Source of the DNA: Owenia fusiformis
Taxonomy: Eukaryota; Annelida; Polychaeta; Sabellida; Oweniidae
Assembly (NCBI GenBank): GCA_903813345.2
Contig: CAIIXF020000012.1
Location: forward strand, 16,238,020 to 16,302,019
Direction of reading: 5' to 3'
DNA: 64,000 nucleotides
Shown here: positions 47,335 to 59,600 of the stretch, piece by piece
Numbering within the stretch: the first letter of the stretch is position 1
Layout of the letters: every line of letters starts with the position of its first letter
The notes under the pieces: model-generated
Seen by the model: the letters and a program-made list of their open reading frames with translations, nothing else
What the model was told of the DNA's origin: nothing
Databases searched by the model: none
Position numbers and translations under genes: made by a program

Positions 47335-48090
47335 TGAAGGTCAAATCTCAAAAGACCACGTGCAGTATGGCAAGTGATTTAAGAAGGTCATATCTTTCAC
47401 CATGAGTACTTTCTGGGCATAAATATAGTGGTTTTTATTAAAATATTATGTTTTCTTTCAAGTTAAGTACCCATTATGATAAAAATATAAATCAAACAAT
47501 TCGAAAAATTATGAATAGGGACCCCATGTCAACATTTTTTCACAATATTGAACCTATTTACTCAAAAGAGGATCTTCTTTTTCTGATTTTTATTGCATGA
47601 AAACATTATTCAACAAGGGGTCTATTAAGTCATGTTCAAAAATAGAATGGTATTGAAAGTCTAGTTTTAAAGATATCAATTTTCCATGACCAAAATTATG
47701 CTGAAATTAATGGATAGCACGAGTTTCCCTATGGGAAAATAACATGGGATATGTTGTTTTTAACTTTAACTCATTTCAATACCCATCCCCTTTTCATAAA
47801 TTGTTAATATAGTGTAGAGGAGACTTTCGATATGTTTAGATTGAGGAAAACAAGATCCTCTTTCTAGAAAATAAGCCTGACATTTTCAAAAAGTGCCAAG
47901 GTGGGGCCCTAATCCATAATTTTTCAGAGTTGGATTGATTTTTTTTCTATCATGGGGACTTCACTCGAAAGAAAACATTGTTTTAATAAAAGCCACTGTA
48001 TTTATGGCCAGAAAGTACTCATGGTGAAAGATATGACTGTCTAAAATCACTTGCCATACTGCACGTGGTCTTTTGAGGTCAGATGTGAAC
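47335..48090. mobile_element. Large foldback, about 250-bp arms
   Basis: Left arm CAAAAGACCACGTGCAGTAT ... TCACCATGAGTACTTTCTGG ... TAGGGACCCCATG is repeated inverted at the right (near 47855-48090). A partial third copy of the TTCACCATGAGTACTTTCTG block lies just outside at 47200-47265. The ORFs here are arm translations. Confidence 0.8.
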
Positions 48091-48668
48091 TCCTGAGAAC
48101 TTGTACATGATTTAAAGAAAAAGTTTGGTCAATTTGAAGCAAGTTAAAATCAGTCTTGAACAAAATACTGCAATTGAATCGGAGCACATGTGACCTTGGC
48201 ATAAATGTTAAGGTGGTCATTTGGGATATTCTGTCTGAAATCCCAGCCAAAACTTTTTATAGATCAGTCTCAATTTTCAGGGATGTTTTTTTATATGAAA
48301 GGTTAGAAATGATGAGTCTGAGCACTCTGGATTTTCTTTATACTCTTAATTCTAAATTAAAAGTTTCATGTGTATAAGTTTAGAGATACTAATAATTGGA
48401 CTCCCAAAGGTTAAGACGTTTTCACCATATTCCAAGAACCATTTTGTAAAAATCTTTTTTTCACACTTTGTTTCTGTATCATTGAAAGTCATGAAATTAA
48501 CCCAACAGATATAATCATATATTCAATTAGTAAATCATTATTTATTGAACCAATCATTTCAAAAATAAATATATAATATATTCAATAATTTTTTGTAAAC
48601 TCAAATGCATTTTTTTGCAATAACCTGACAACTGCATATTGCAGTATTGACTAGACTTGATCTAGCAG

Positions 48669-48800
48669 TACAGTAAAACCTATAAAGTGGAACAACTAAA
48701 TAAGTACAGCACATTCAAAAGTCCTACTAGTACTTTTAACTCAAAGTTGAACATTAGTTTGAGGTACCAAAGGTGTTCCACTTACACATCATTTACTGTA
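48669..48800. mobile_element. TACAGTRAAACC-family MITE, copy 3
   Basis: TACAGTAAAACCTATAAAGT at left; GGTGTTCCACTT and TTTACTGTA at right; TA at both ends. Same family as 3817-3997. Confidence 0.75.
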
Positions 48801-48937
48801 TATTCATGAGGAATAACTTTGGCAAACATTATGTGATTATTTCTGAGCTTTACCCCATGTTCAAGTTGCTTCATAATGAAGATGATGATTAGCTCAATTT
48901 AATTTTTGAGAAGCTTTTGACTAATACAAATATATTA

Positions 48938-49105
48938 TACTGTACTTCTATTCAATTTGGCAGTGGTTTTAATTGGCGGAGTACTATGTAAATATTGTAA
49001 CTAGGCATTGTAATATTGCAAGTCTACCTAAATTAGTAGCTGCCAAATGTTCATAACAGCAAATTGGCCAAAGTAAGTAGCGCTAAATTAAGTAGAAGTA
49101 CAGTA
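48938..49105. mobile_element. TACTGTACTTCTA-family MITE, copy 2
   Basis: Ends TACTGTACTTCTATTCAATT and AAGTAGAAGTACAGTA, 168 bp, matching 16153-16355. Confidence 0.75.
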
Positions 49106-49127
49106 ACATGTGATTATTCATTTGTCA

Positions 49128-49545
49128 CTTGGCACCATGTTCATATAAATATTTCAGTAGTTCTGAAATATGAACATCTAAGCTAATCCTTAAGACACCA
49201 TGTTCATATGAACCTTTTTATAGTTTTGAAATATGAACATTTTGGCTAATTTAACACCTTGCTCATATAAACATTTTAATAGTTTGTACATTAAGCTAAT
49301 ACTTATGACAATGTTCATATTAACCTATCAACAATTATGCAATATGAGTTAGAAATATTTAAGCTAATACTTAACACCAAGTTCGTATAAACATTTCATT
49401 AGTTTTAAATACGAATATTTAGGCTAATGATTAACACTATGTTCATATAAACATTTCGATTATTTTGAAGTATGGACATTGAACTTAATACTAACACTTA
49501 AGTTCACAGAAATGTTTCAAGTTTTAATATTTGAATATTTACTGA
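49128..49545. repeat. Degenerate tandem repeat, about 62-bp unit, seven copies
   Basis: Units with CACCATGTTCATATAAACAT, TTTTGAAATATGAACAT and TTAAGCTAATACTTAA. The spacer 49546-51113 beyond it is AT-rich without a supported gene. Confidence 0.75.
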
Positions 49546-51113
49546 CTGAACTAAACATGCCATATAATGAGTGTTATATAATTAAATGTTATACTTCAAA
49601 AAAGTACAATGTAATAATATGCATATCATATTCATTCCCTCATTTGGCCTTATAATCACTTCCAGAGTTCTCGAAGTAACGTGGATCAACATATTTTGCT
49701 GGACCCAACATTTATGTTAAGCTTAATATACTATATATAGTATACTACTAATATACTATACTATTGCCAATATACTACGAAATCAGTCATCATCAATAAT
49801 GAGATAAATCCATTTAAGGATTCGATAATTACTTGAATTAAATGTATTCAACAAGACATAGATTCAGCAAATTCATAAAAATATTGACTTTAAAACACTT
49901 ATTTCTCATAAGAAAAAATGAAAATTTTGCACACAATGAAACAAAATATTGCACCTATTTGAGAAATCTTGGAAGAACAGTGATGTGTTTGAAAATGGAA
50001 AATTGAAATACCCTGCTAGAAAGTCTTGGTTCCCTCATTGAAAACATTTCATAAGCATTTAAAATAAAAAATGTAAATGTTCAAATGTACAATAAATTAT
50101 TTAAATATAATATTCCTAAGTAAAATCATACTAGCCTTATGTACATTAAAAATAAACACTTTTATCCTTATTGGGCCAAGTATGGTTGAATAACATAAAA
50201 ATTGGCTAAAAACTAGGTATACAAAATGCCTCTAAGGAACATTCACTTAGCACATTAGCATATAGTGCATTACTTCTGGGACAACACTCGTAGTAAATGA
50301 AATGTATTAATTTTAAGCCATACTGAACAAAAATGCACAGGTGAAGATCAAGCAAGATAACTGCATTTTCTAAATACTCATTTCTACACAAAAATGCATA
50401 AAATAATCAGATTCAGACTTCAATATTGTTGATGTAAGCCACAATGACAATTAAGTCAATTTCAAGATCACATTCTTTTTGTACATGGGTTTGCTCCAGC
50501 ACAAAATTGTTTGAAATTGCAAGATCAGAAAGTTTGGTTAATTCTACTTTCGCCATTTTTGAGGAATTTATGGATTTATACATATCATCAATGGTATACT
50601 CTACTAACCTGTATGTCCTACAACTTTTGAAATTGATTGCCAATTATAATTTAGGATTTTATAGATATATTTCTGAATTGGCATTTTTGAATGGCAAGAG
50701 TAGCATAGACTGACACTATAACTCTCAAGAACAACCTGTAGTTTAACTTATGACACTTTAGTACAAATAAAATACAAACTACTGTACATATTTGTATTTT
50801 AATAGAAGTTTCACTTATGATACTATAGTACAAAATAAAATACAAACTACATACATGTATTTCAATACATGGAGACATATTTCTTTGAGAATCATAAGTT
50901 TACATCTGTACACATTCAACATGTTCAACATAAAGAAGTTTACACCTGTAAATCATAAATTGTCTCAAAAATTAAGTTTTTCCTAGTCCAACAATTCTTC
51001 AAAAATATATAGAAAATTCTCACAATTACAACTTTTGTATTTACAATTCTTTTTGTTTTATAACTCAAAGATTACACACTGCATTTAGATTATAAAATCA
51101 ATTATGTATACAT

Positions 51114-52831
51114 CACCCGGTGATCGTGAAAATGGGACGGAGGGGGGGGAGCAAGCAATTTCTGGTAGAAAAATGAACAAATCTGCAAAAATTATTTTTT
51201 CAAGAAAAGGTTTATGATTTAATTGCTAAACGAATAGGCGCACGGTATGGTAAAATATGTCGTGTATTCTACAAATTTTTTTTAGCCGATTCTCTTCTTA
51301 GGTATAAGATCTATTAAAAAAGGCGCAACGCCACCAACGTGCAAAAGTCAATGTTTTTGCTTTAAATCAAGCATCAACTGTCTACACAACATGCAATAAA
51401 TATTTGTAAGTGACATTCTCATCATAAAATTAATGACCTTAATGACTTTACAAAATATGTTTCCATATGTTGTATAAAAAATAATCGAAAATAATTAAAA
51501 TGGGATGGAGGGGGGAGGGGACGGAGGGGGGGGGGGGGAGCAATATGTCTATAAGATATGATATGAGATGTTACTTGATACTTTATATCCAGATTTTCCC
51601 ATTATCTCCTCAATTACAAAGGGTCAGGAATTGATAACATGTTGTACTTGTTAGGTTTAGTTAGAGGGGTCAAATTAAGGTTGGCAAAATATTCCAGGAG
51701 ACTGTTTATCTATAAATGTTTACCTGTCTTAACGTTTTTACTTGCTGATTTGTAGGCATATCATACACAGCACATCACACTTTGGACATGTAAGTTTCAG
51801 TGAAAATGTAAGTTATTCACAGCGAAGTAACAATCTACTTGTTATTAATTATGCGATATATTTTAATTATGCAGAATTGAATAAATACAAGAAGCTCACG
51901 CGTCTCCAACTCACGACCTATATTGCACTAAATGTGAGATGCATATTGCATAATAAATACATAAGGAGAAAATATATGCAAAGTACAGTACAGTACAGTA
52001 TTTGGCGTAATAGGCGATGTGCCCATGGTATGATTGGGTACACTAATTGGGAAACTTCCTGGCAGATTATTTAGTCTAAATTCTACATCTGCTGAAGACC
52101 AACATAATCAAAAATATTAACATATACTAGATATCTGGTAGCGAGGTTAATAATGAAACAACTTTAGTAACTGCTTACTCGAAAACTTGCATGTCCAAAT
52201 AGAAATATGATGCGATGTCTACATTTTTATGATAAGTCTTCAAAAAATAAAAACTATTATACACATAAAAAGATAAACGCTCTCCTCCAAGATTTTGATA
52301 ATCCTAAATAAATCTAACTACGAATACAACTTGTTATCAATTCCTAACCCATTGTAATTGAGGAGAAAATGGGAAAATTTGGATATGAAGTGAAGTAACA
52401 TCTCTCATCATGTCGTATAGACATTTTGCTCCCCCCTCCGTCCCAGTTTAATTATTTTTGATTATTTTTTATACAACGTATGGAAACGTATTTTGTAAAG
52501 TCATTAAGGTCATTAATTTTATGATGATAATGTCACTTACAAATATTTATTGCATGTTGTGTAGACCGTTGATGCTTGATTTAAAGCAAAAACATTGACT
52601 TTTGCACGTTGGCGGCGTTGCGCCTTTTTTAATAGATCTTATACCTAAGAAGAGAATCGGCCTAAAAAAAATTTGTAGAATATGCGACATATTTTACCAT
52701 ACCATGCACCTATTCGTTCAGCAATTAAATCATAAACCTTTTCTTAAAAAAATAATTTTTGCAGATTTGTTCATTTTTCTACCAGAAATTGCTTGCTCCC
52801 CCCTCCGTTCCATTTTCACGATCACTGGGTG
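51114..52831. mobile_element. 1.7-kb inverted duplication, about 540-bp arms
   Basis: Left arm begins CACCCGGTGATCGTGAAAAT and contains two G-rich GACGGAGGGG blocks about 390 bp apart; the right arm is the inverse, ending ATTTTCACGATCACTGGGTG with matching CCCCTCCGT blocks. Both arms carry the same intervening sequence (for example AAGGCGCAACGCC and GACTTTTGCACGTTGG, opposite strands). The centre (about 51660-52300) is unrelated. No transposase is seen. Confidence 0.85.
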
Positions 52832-53615
52832 TGAAGTTTCAATTAGATAAACATTAATCTTTACTGAGCATATGTTTGTCACATTTAATCCTCTAAGCAA
52901 TTACAACATATGTGTTATACTAGACTCATGCCAGCCACATTTGATCTACAGCAAGCTTGGCGGCTATAGCTTCTCAAAATTGAGGGAACCATGCAGCATA
53001 AAATAGAGGGATAAGCAGTAAAATGTAGATTTTCTATATTGCTTTTGTGAAGCCACAGCCATATACACCAACCATAGAGCAAATGGAACTGATGCTTAAG
53101 CGATATGTTGGGAATACTCAATGCTGCGAATCATCCATGCTGTTTAAAGTTGATAAACCACAACAAGCTATCAACATCAACCCCAATAAGATCAAAGCAT
53201 ATTCAAAAGTAAAGGCAATATCCATGAGATGTTATACAACCTGTGCACAGAAACTGCCTGTTGTACCTCTAGAAACATTTTGTGAGAAGAATGATCATTT
53301 AACCTTCAGAACTGTGAGAAAACACACAAGTTCATTTAAGTCCATACACTACACTTTTTAGTTTTTATAAACTTTGAAATGCTTATGATAACCACATTCC
53401 TGAATGTTCTAAGAATGATCTCCTTATATGATTTTTACACTAGTATTGAAAACATATATATTCTGCATATAATAGCCTACATGTTAGTTCATATCACAGA
53501 CAATTTGTATGGCCCCTATGATATATACTGGTCCTTTTGGCAAAATCTTCACATAAGCTCTCTCACTAATTTTCGTCTTGAGTTCATTCTATGTTCAGAC
53601 CTCTAAAGGTTTTAA

Positions 53616-56600
53616 TTAAGAAGTTGGCAAACTTATTACCATCCCATCACCCATGTCCATAGAATTATCTGAAGAGTAGTGTATCAGCTTAAGATATGAG
53701 CATTCCAGAATGAAGTTCTCCAGAGTAAACTCAACTGAGTCAGCTTCAATAACTCTCTTCAGGCCTTTTATGACAGGGTTGGAGTATAACTCCTGAAGTG
53801 TGACACATCCACCATTGGTGCTCTGTATCATGGAGTGAACAGCTTCATATAGATAGCTCAATGGGGGCTGGAACGTAGCTTGCTGGTGTTCAGTAGAAAA
53901 GCCTTCTACAAGTCCATACAGGATCAAATCTTGATGCTGCCTGGTTAGAAACATGGGCATCTTCAGAACTAGATTTTTCAGGCTATGGCCAGGTAGAGTT
54001 TGAAGAATTCTTTTTACTGATGGGAATTCAGCAACTGTGTTTAGGACAAGCATTTCATCAGGAGGACATTCTACAATGTATTTTAACAATGTGTTCTGAA
54101 GTTCCTCTATGTTATCTGAGGTAGGAAGATTGTCATTGCTTTTTGTAACATGTTGGTCCCTGATTTGTCCCTTTGGAACTTTTGGTTCTGGAACTTTTGG
54201 TTTTGTTTCAATATCCATAAGACCCATTTCATTCAGAAGTTTCTTAAATGTGTCAAAAAGGGCATCTTTTAATACCTTTTTGCCTTTCCCAGGGAAAAGT
54301 TCCTGTATTCTTTGATCTTTAAAAACCTTCTGAATATATATTCGACCTTGTGTTTCTTTTCTTAAATCAGCTATAGCATCTCTTAAAGCCTTCTTGATGA
54401 CGCTTACATCAATTCCCAAAATTGTTGCAGAAGACTCCTTTGTGTTACTTGCCTTTGGGAGTTCTGCAACTGAATCATTTGAGTTTCTCTGTAGCTTTTG
54501 TGCATCATTGGTCATTATTTCATTTGGAGTTGCAGTTGTTCCAAGTGAACATTTCTGCACTTGACTAGACTCTACACTTTCAATCATACCGGTTGTATTT
54601 GCCGGTGTCATGGTTTCTTCTTTGCCTGTCATTCCTTCAACTGAACATCTGGCTCCACTTTGGTTATCCTTTTGTGATATCAGTTGAATGTGCATTATTC
54701 CATCATAATCAATCCCAAGGTTGAAAATGTGTGAATGCCTCTCCAGAAAATCTTTCCAGCTAAAACTATAGCCACAGCTCTTACCAACATTGCTCAATTT
54801 GTGCAATAAATCTAGCACACCTGGAATTATTGATATTGAGCCAACTCCTGCTTTTTGATCTGCACACTCTGACAGTTTTGTATATATGAAAAGAAGCAAG
54901 TCCTTTTCTAATTGTTGAACCTCTGCTTGTGCAGCTTCTGTTACATCCTCACTTGGACTAATTTCTTTGGAACTTGATGTTTTCTTTACAGGGTTTGCCT
55001 TTATATCATCTGATAATTCATGTGTTATAGGCTTAGGACATTTAGGTATGGGTTCAGTATCCATTAGGCCCAGTTCAGTCAGAAGGTCTCTGAATATGCT
55101 CCATAATAGATCTCTCAATACTTTTATAGGTTTTCCAGGAAAAAGTGCTTCCATCCTTTTGTCTTTAAGAACTTTTTCAATGTTAATGAAACCTTTCTTT
55201 TGTTTTCTCATATCAGTCATTACATCTCCCATGGTCTTCTTAATGAAACATGCATCAATTCCTTCGATCATTGAGGTTTGTTTAAGTGTGTTTGGTTTTG
55301 AGGGTTCTGCAACTGAATCATTGGTATCATTTGGAGTTGTAGGTGACTTGCTTGATGTTGTTTCACAGTTATCAGATACAGAAGCTATTTCATCTCGGAC
55401 TGACAAAAATACTGGCTTCAAGGAGTCGCGGATTGCTTTGACATTTGGATTTTCAAAAAGGTTTGTTATTCGCCTATCACGAATGGCTTTTGAAAGATGA
55501 ACAACAGAATCTGGTTTTTCTCTACTCATATCAGTTATGACATCTCTAATAGTCTCCCTGATTTCACTTTCATCAACTCCTTGAATCAAAACAAGAGACT
55601 GATCTAACACAGATGGTTCCATAGTAACATGTCCAGAAGCGCTTGGTGTCTTGTCAACAATATCAATTCCACGTTCTTGTTGGATTTTGATGACAGAGTC
55701 TGTTATATCTTTGTATTTTTGTAGTTGAGCCCTACGTCTCTCATCTTTTCTTATATCTGACAGTAAACCCAATTCAGATCGAATCTTTTCAAATGTATTC
55801 CATAAAGACCAATGCAGCTGCTCTGGATCTTTACCAGGAAAAATCGCTTTTACTCTTACATCTCTAATGACATTCATGAGACTGATTTCATTTTGATCTG
55901 GTTTTGTTATCATATCAGTCATGACCTTCCTTACAATTTTCTCAACAACACCTCTATTAACACCTTCAATCGTAGCCGAAAGAGTCATCTGAGAAGTTGC
56001 AGTTTCATTCAGGTAAATGTATGCAGCACCATAATTATTTTTCAAACTAAATATGTGCAAGTGTCTCACCAGAAAATCACTCCAACTAAATACATAGTCA
56101 CAGGTCTCACCAATTTCGTTCATCTTTGGGATAGAATTATACACATCAGGTATACATGGTATATTTTCAAAAAGTGTTTTCTGATCAACAGCTTCAAGAA
56201 GGAACTGGAATATCACAGCAAGAAGTTCCCTTTCATGTTGTTCAATTGTTTGCTGTGCTTTTTCCCTCATTCCGCTGTATTTCTTTTGTGGCTCCTGAAT
56301 CATTGTTTCACATTTCTTAGTTATGATCAGTTTGTCTTGCTCACCAAAATCCTCAATATTTGGTCCAGCTTTTTCTATTGCAGCTGCAGCTGCATATGAA
56401 TTGTGGTGTATTTTGTCTGAAGATTTAGTACTTTTCACTGAAGTACTTTTCACTGAAGGTTGAGCCTTTTCTACTGTCTTGACAACTTTCTGACCATGTT
56501 CAACACTTTGTTTATTTTCTTTCAATGATGTTTTATCCTTTGCTTTTGGTTGTTGCAAATCAGGGTACACAAGTGTCACACAATCTTCATCTTTACATTG

Positions 56601-59600
56601 TGATGGGACCATCCTAAAAAGTTTAGAATGTTTGTTTAAAAATGTCCTCAATTTGAATGGCTCAGGTAAACTGTACTTCTTCCTTTCTTTTATAACTGGA
56701 GCAACTGTAGATACCTGGCAAAGTTTTGACATTGTAATGTATCCAAATGGACTTGATTCTATAGCTTTGGTGATTTGTGTACACAGTTGTTTCTCAAGTT
56801 TTATTGAAGCTTGGGGAACGTTTCGGGAATCATTTGATACAAGAGTGCTTGTCTCTCTAACTTTGAGGCTTTTTGTATGCTTCTCAAGTTTAGATGAGGC
56901 CTTTGAGTCTTGGTGATAAACATTAGATTTCAGGTAAACAAACTCCCATCCACAACCAGATTTCAGAGACTTTATCTCAAATAAATTTGGATATTGCTCA
57001 AGAAACAGCTTTGGCTGGAATGCTTCCTCACATGTAACTCTTTTTTTCTTTAAAACTGCAATAGATTCAATGGTAAACAACTGGGACATTCGCATGCTAT
57101 GGTTGCTAGTTTCTTGCAATGCTTTACATATCTCATCACACATTTGTTTCTCTATCTGAACTGCTTTTGATTTACCTTCAGGAACTACAGACCCTGATTT
57201 AAGACTTTTCCCCACTGGCTTTATATGTGTTTTTGTTGTTGGAATTATATCACTTGTCTCGGAAATAAGTGAGATATAATCATGACCATACTCGTCTGAG
57301 GTCAACATAAACACATTTGGATAACTTTCAATGAAAGATTTTGGCTTGAAGGGTTCTGGACATGATTTCCTTTTCTTTTTGAGTAAATCTATACCTGGGA
57401 TCTGGAATACTGTTGTCATCATCAATTCTTGTTCTGGTGCTAGCTTTAGTGCACCAATAATGTCATTGCACATTTGTTGTTCAAGTTGAAGAGCTTTCGA
57501 TACCATGTTGTTCTCATCTGCTCGACTTTTAGCTTTCACAATATCACCAGTATGCTTTGATTCTACTTTGGTCTCTTTATCTGGGTGTATAGTTTCAACT
57601 TCTGGTTTAGAATTTTCTTTGTATTTCCCCCGTAGTTTTATATCCAGTTTGTTTTGTTGCTCTTTAAGAGACACTTTCACAGTTGTATCAGCACTGGTTT
57701 CACTCCGTAAACCTACACAATCGGTCAAGCCAACCGTTTTCAAAACAAACATACTAGAATATTTTTGGATGAAAGATTTTGCTTTGAATGGTTCTGGATA
57801 TTCCTGTCTTCTTTTCTTCAACTCGTTTATCGATGGATCATCAAATATATGTGTCAGTGCCATTCTATTGTTTGGACACTGCTTTAAGGCACCGTGTATT
57901 AAGTTACACAATTGTTGCTCTATTTGTAAGGCCTTGTTTTCATCATTTTGCATTTTGTGTTTAGATGTTTCTTTCTCTGTGGTAAGATTTGAGATACTCT
58001 TGGCCTTTATCGGTGATAAGCTAAGTGGATCTTCTACACATTGGTCACTGCCATGTTCTTTGTCTTTGGTTACTATTTTCTGTTCTGCCAAACTCAAATC
58101 TTCATGTGATACACCTTTAAGGTTATTCCTTCTCTCTCTTTGCTTCATCCGCCTTTTTGCACTTCTTGTTAAATCCTGGGCTTGATCAGAAAATCCTTCA
58201 GATTCATCAGTTTCTCCTTTGACATCAATTGTAGTGTTTGCTTTAACAACATCGGTAGTTTCTATTGGTATTGCATCAGGACTATCCTCTAAACTATGTT
58301 CACTATTATTTCCCTTTCTATTAAATTCTATTTTATGTTCGGATTTCAGAACAATTGTTGTATCACTGTCAATTTGGATAATTTCAAACAACGAAGGAAA
58401 TTTCTGGATGAAACTCTTTGGTTTTAACTTCTTCACTGTTGCAAACCTCAATTTCAATGACTGGATATCTTGAGACTTGAAAACAGATCCCAAAGGCATT
58501 CTTTGTTCTGGACAGCTCTCCAAGATTTTACAAATACAGTCACACATTTTCTGTTCAATTTGCAAAAATTCTTCAGACTGATCCAATTGACTTGATGACT
58601 CATTTATCATATCAATTTGAGGTTTGACATCTTCACTAATAGCTTCTGCTAATTTGGTCTTTGACTCCTGACTAAATGTGTTTCCAACATTAGGCTCTTG
58701 ACTGCCAGAGCCTTCAGCTATAACCAAACTCAAATCTTCATGTGATGAAACATTTTGATTGTTTTTCTTTTTTTGGCCTCCCCTTTGCCTCCTCCTCTTA
58801 TGTGCTTTTGTATCCTGCGATCCATCAGACTGAGTGCTTTCCTCAACCTCATCATGTTCAACTTTGATAACTTCTTCATCATCAGATTTCATATCCACAC
58901 AAGAAGAAGGTTTCACAGGTTGACCTGGATCCTGAGACTTGTGAAAGGTTGAATTGAAACGTTGATCCATGGCTTGGTCAGTTTCATCATTGTCACAAAC
59001 AATGTACCTTGTTGATTCTACAAGGCAGTTGCACATTGGTGATTTCTCTGCTTTCTCAACACTCTTGACATAGGCATATCTCTGTGTAGCAACTTGGCAA
59101 AAAGCATCTCTGTGTCTACTGAAAAAGCTGTGCCAGGTGAACCCAAACTCATCACAAACGGACATTCTCTCCTCCACTAGTTTTGTTAGTTTTTCTCTGC
59201 CTATGATTTCAAATGGTTCAGTGAGGAGTAAATAATTTCCTTTACTCAGCTTTTGTATTTCTATACAAATATCCATTTCTATCAGTCTGTAAAGGTTTAC
59301 ATCTGATGTTTCAGTTGTTGGTTCACTTAGAGGTGTCTTGATTGATTTGTCAAATATTGATTTCAAACCATACACTTTTTCTGAACTAGATACACCAGGT
59401 ATGTAAATAGGGCTGAATATATCAGGATGCCTTTTCAACACAGCTTCCAACACTTGTTTGGAAGTCTGACCACTGAGGTTGAAATCCTGCATTGCATATA
59501 TTACTCCAGCCTCACTGTCGAACTCATTTATTGTTTTAAAGTCTTTGTCAGATGATCTCAGAAATGCCTCACAGGCATCAACAATACGCTGCTCTACTTC

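Noticed and set aside
50413-50643. 76-codon minus-strand ORF ending LIVIVAYINNIEV
   Set aside because: No recognised family, no clear acceptor joining it to other exons, and plus-strand ORFs of similar length overlap it.
53047-53361. 104-codon plus-strand ORF
   Set aside because: Lies antisense in the expected 3' flank of the helicase gene. The composition is plausible but there is no family match or supporting signal.
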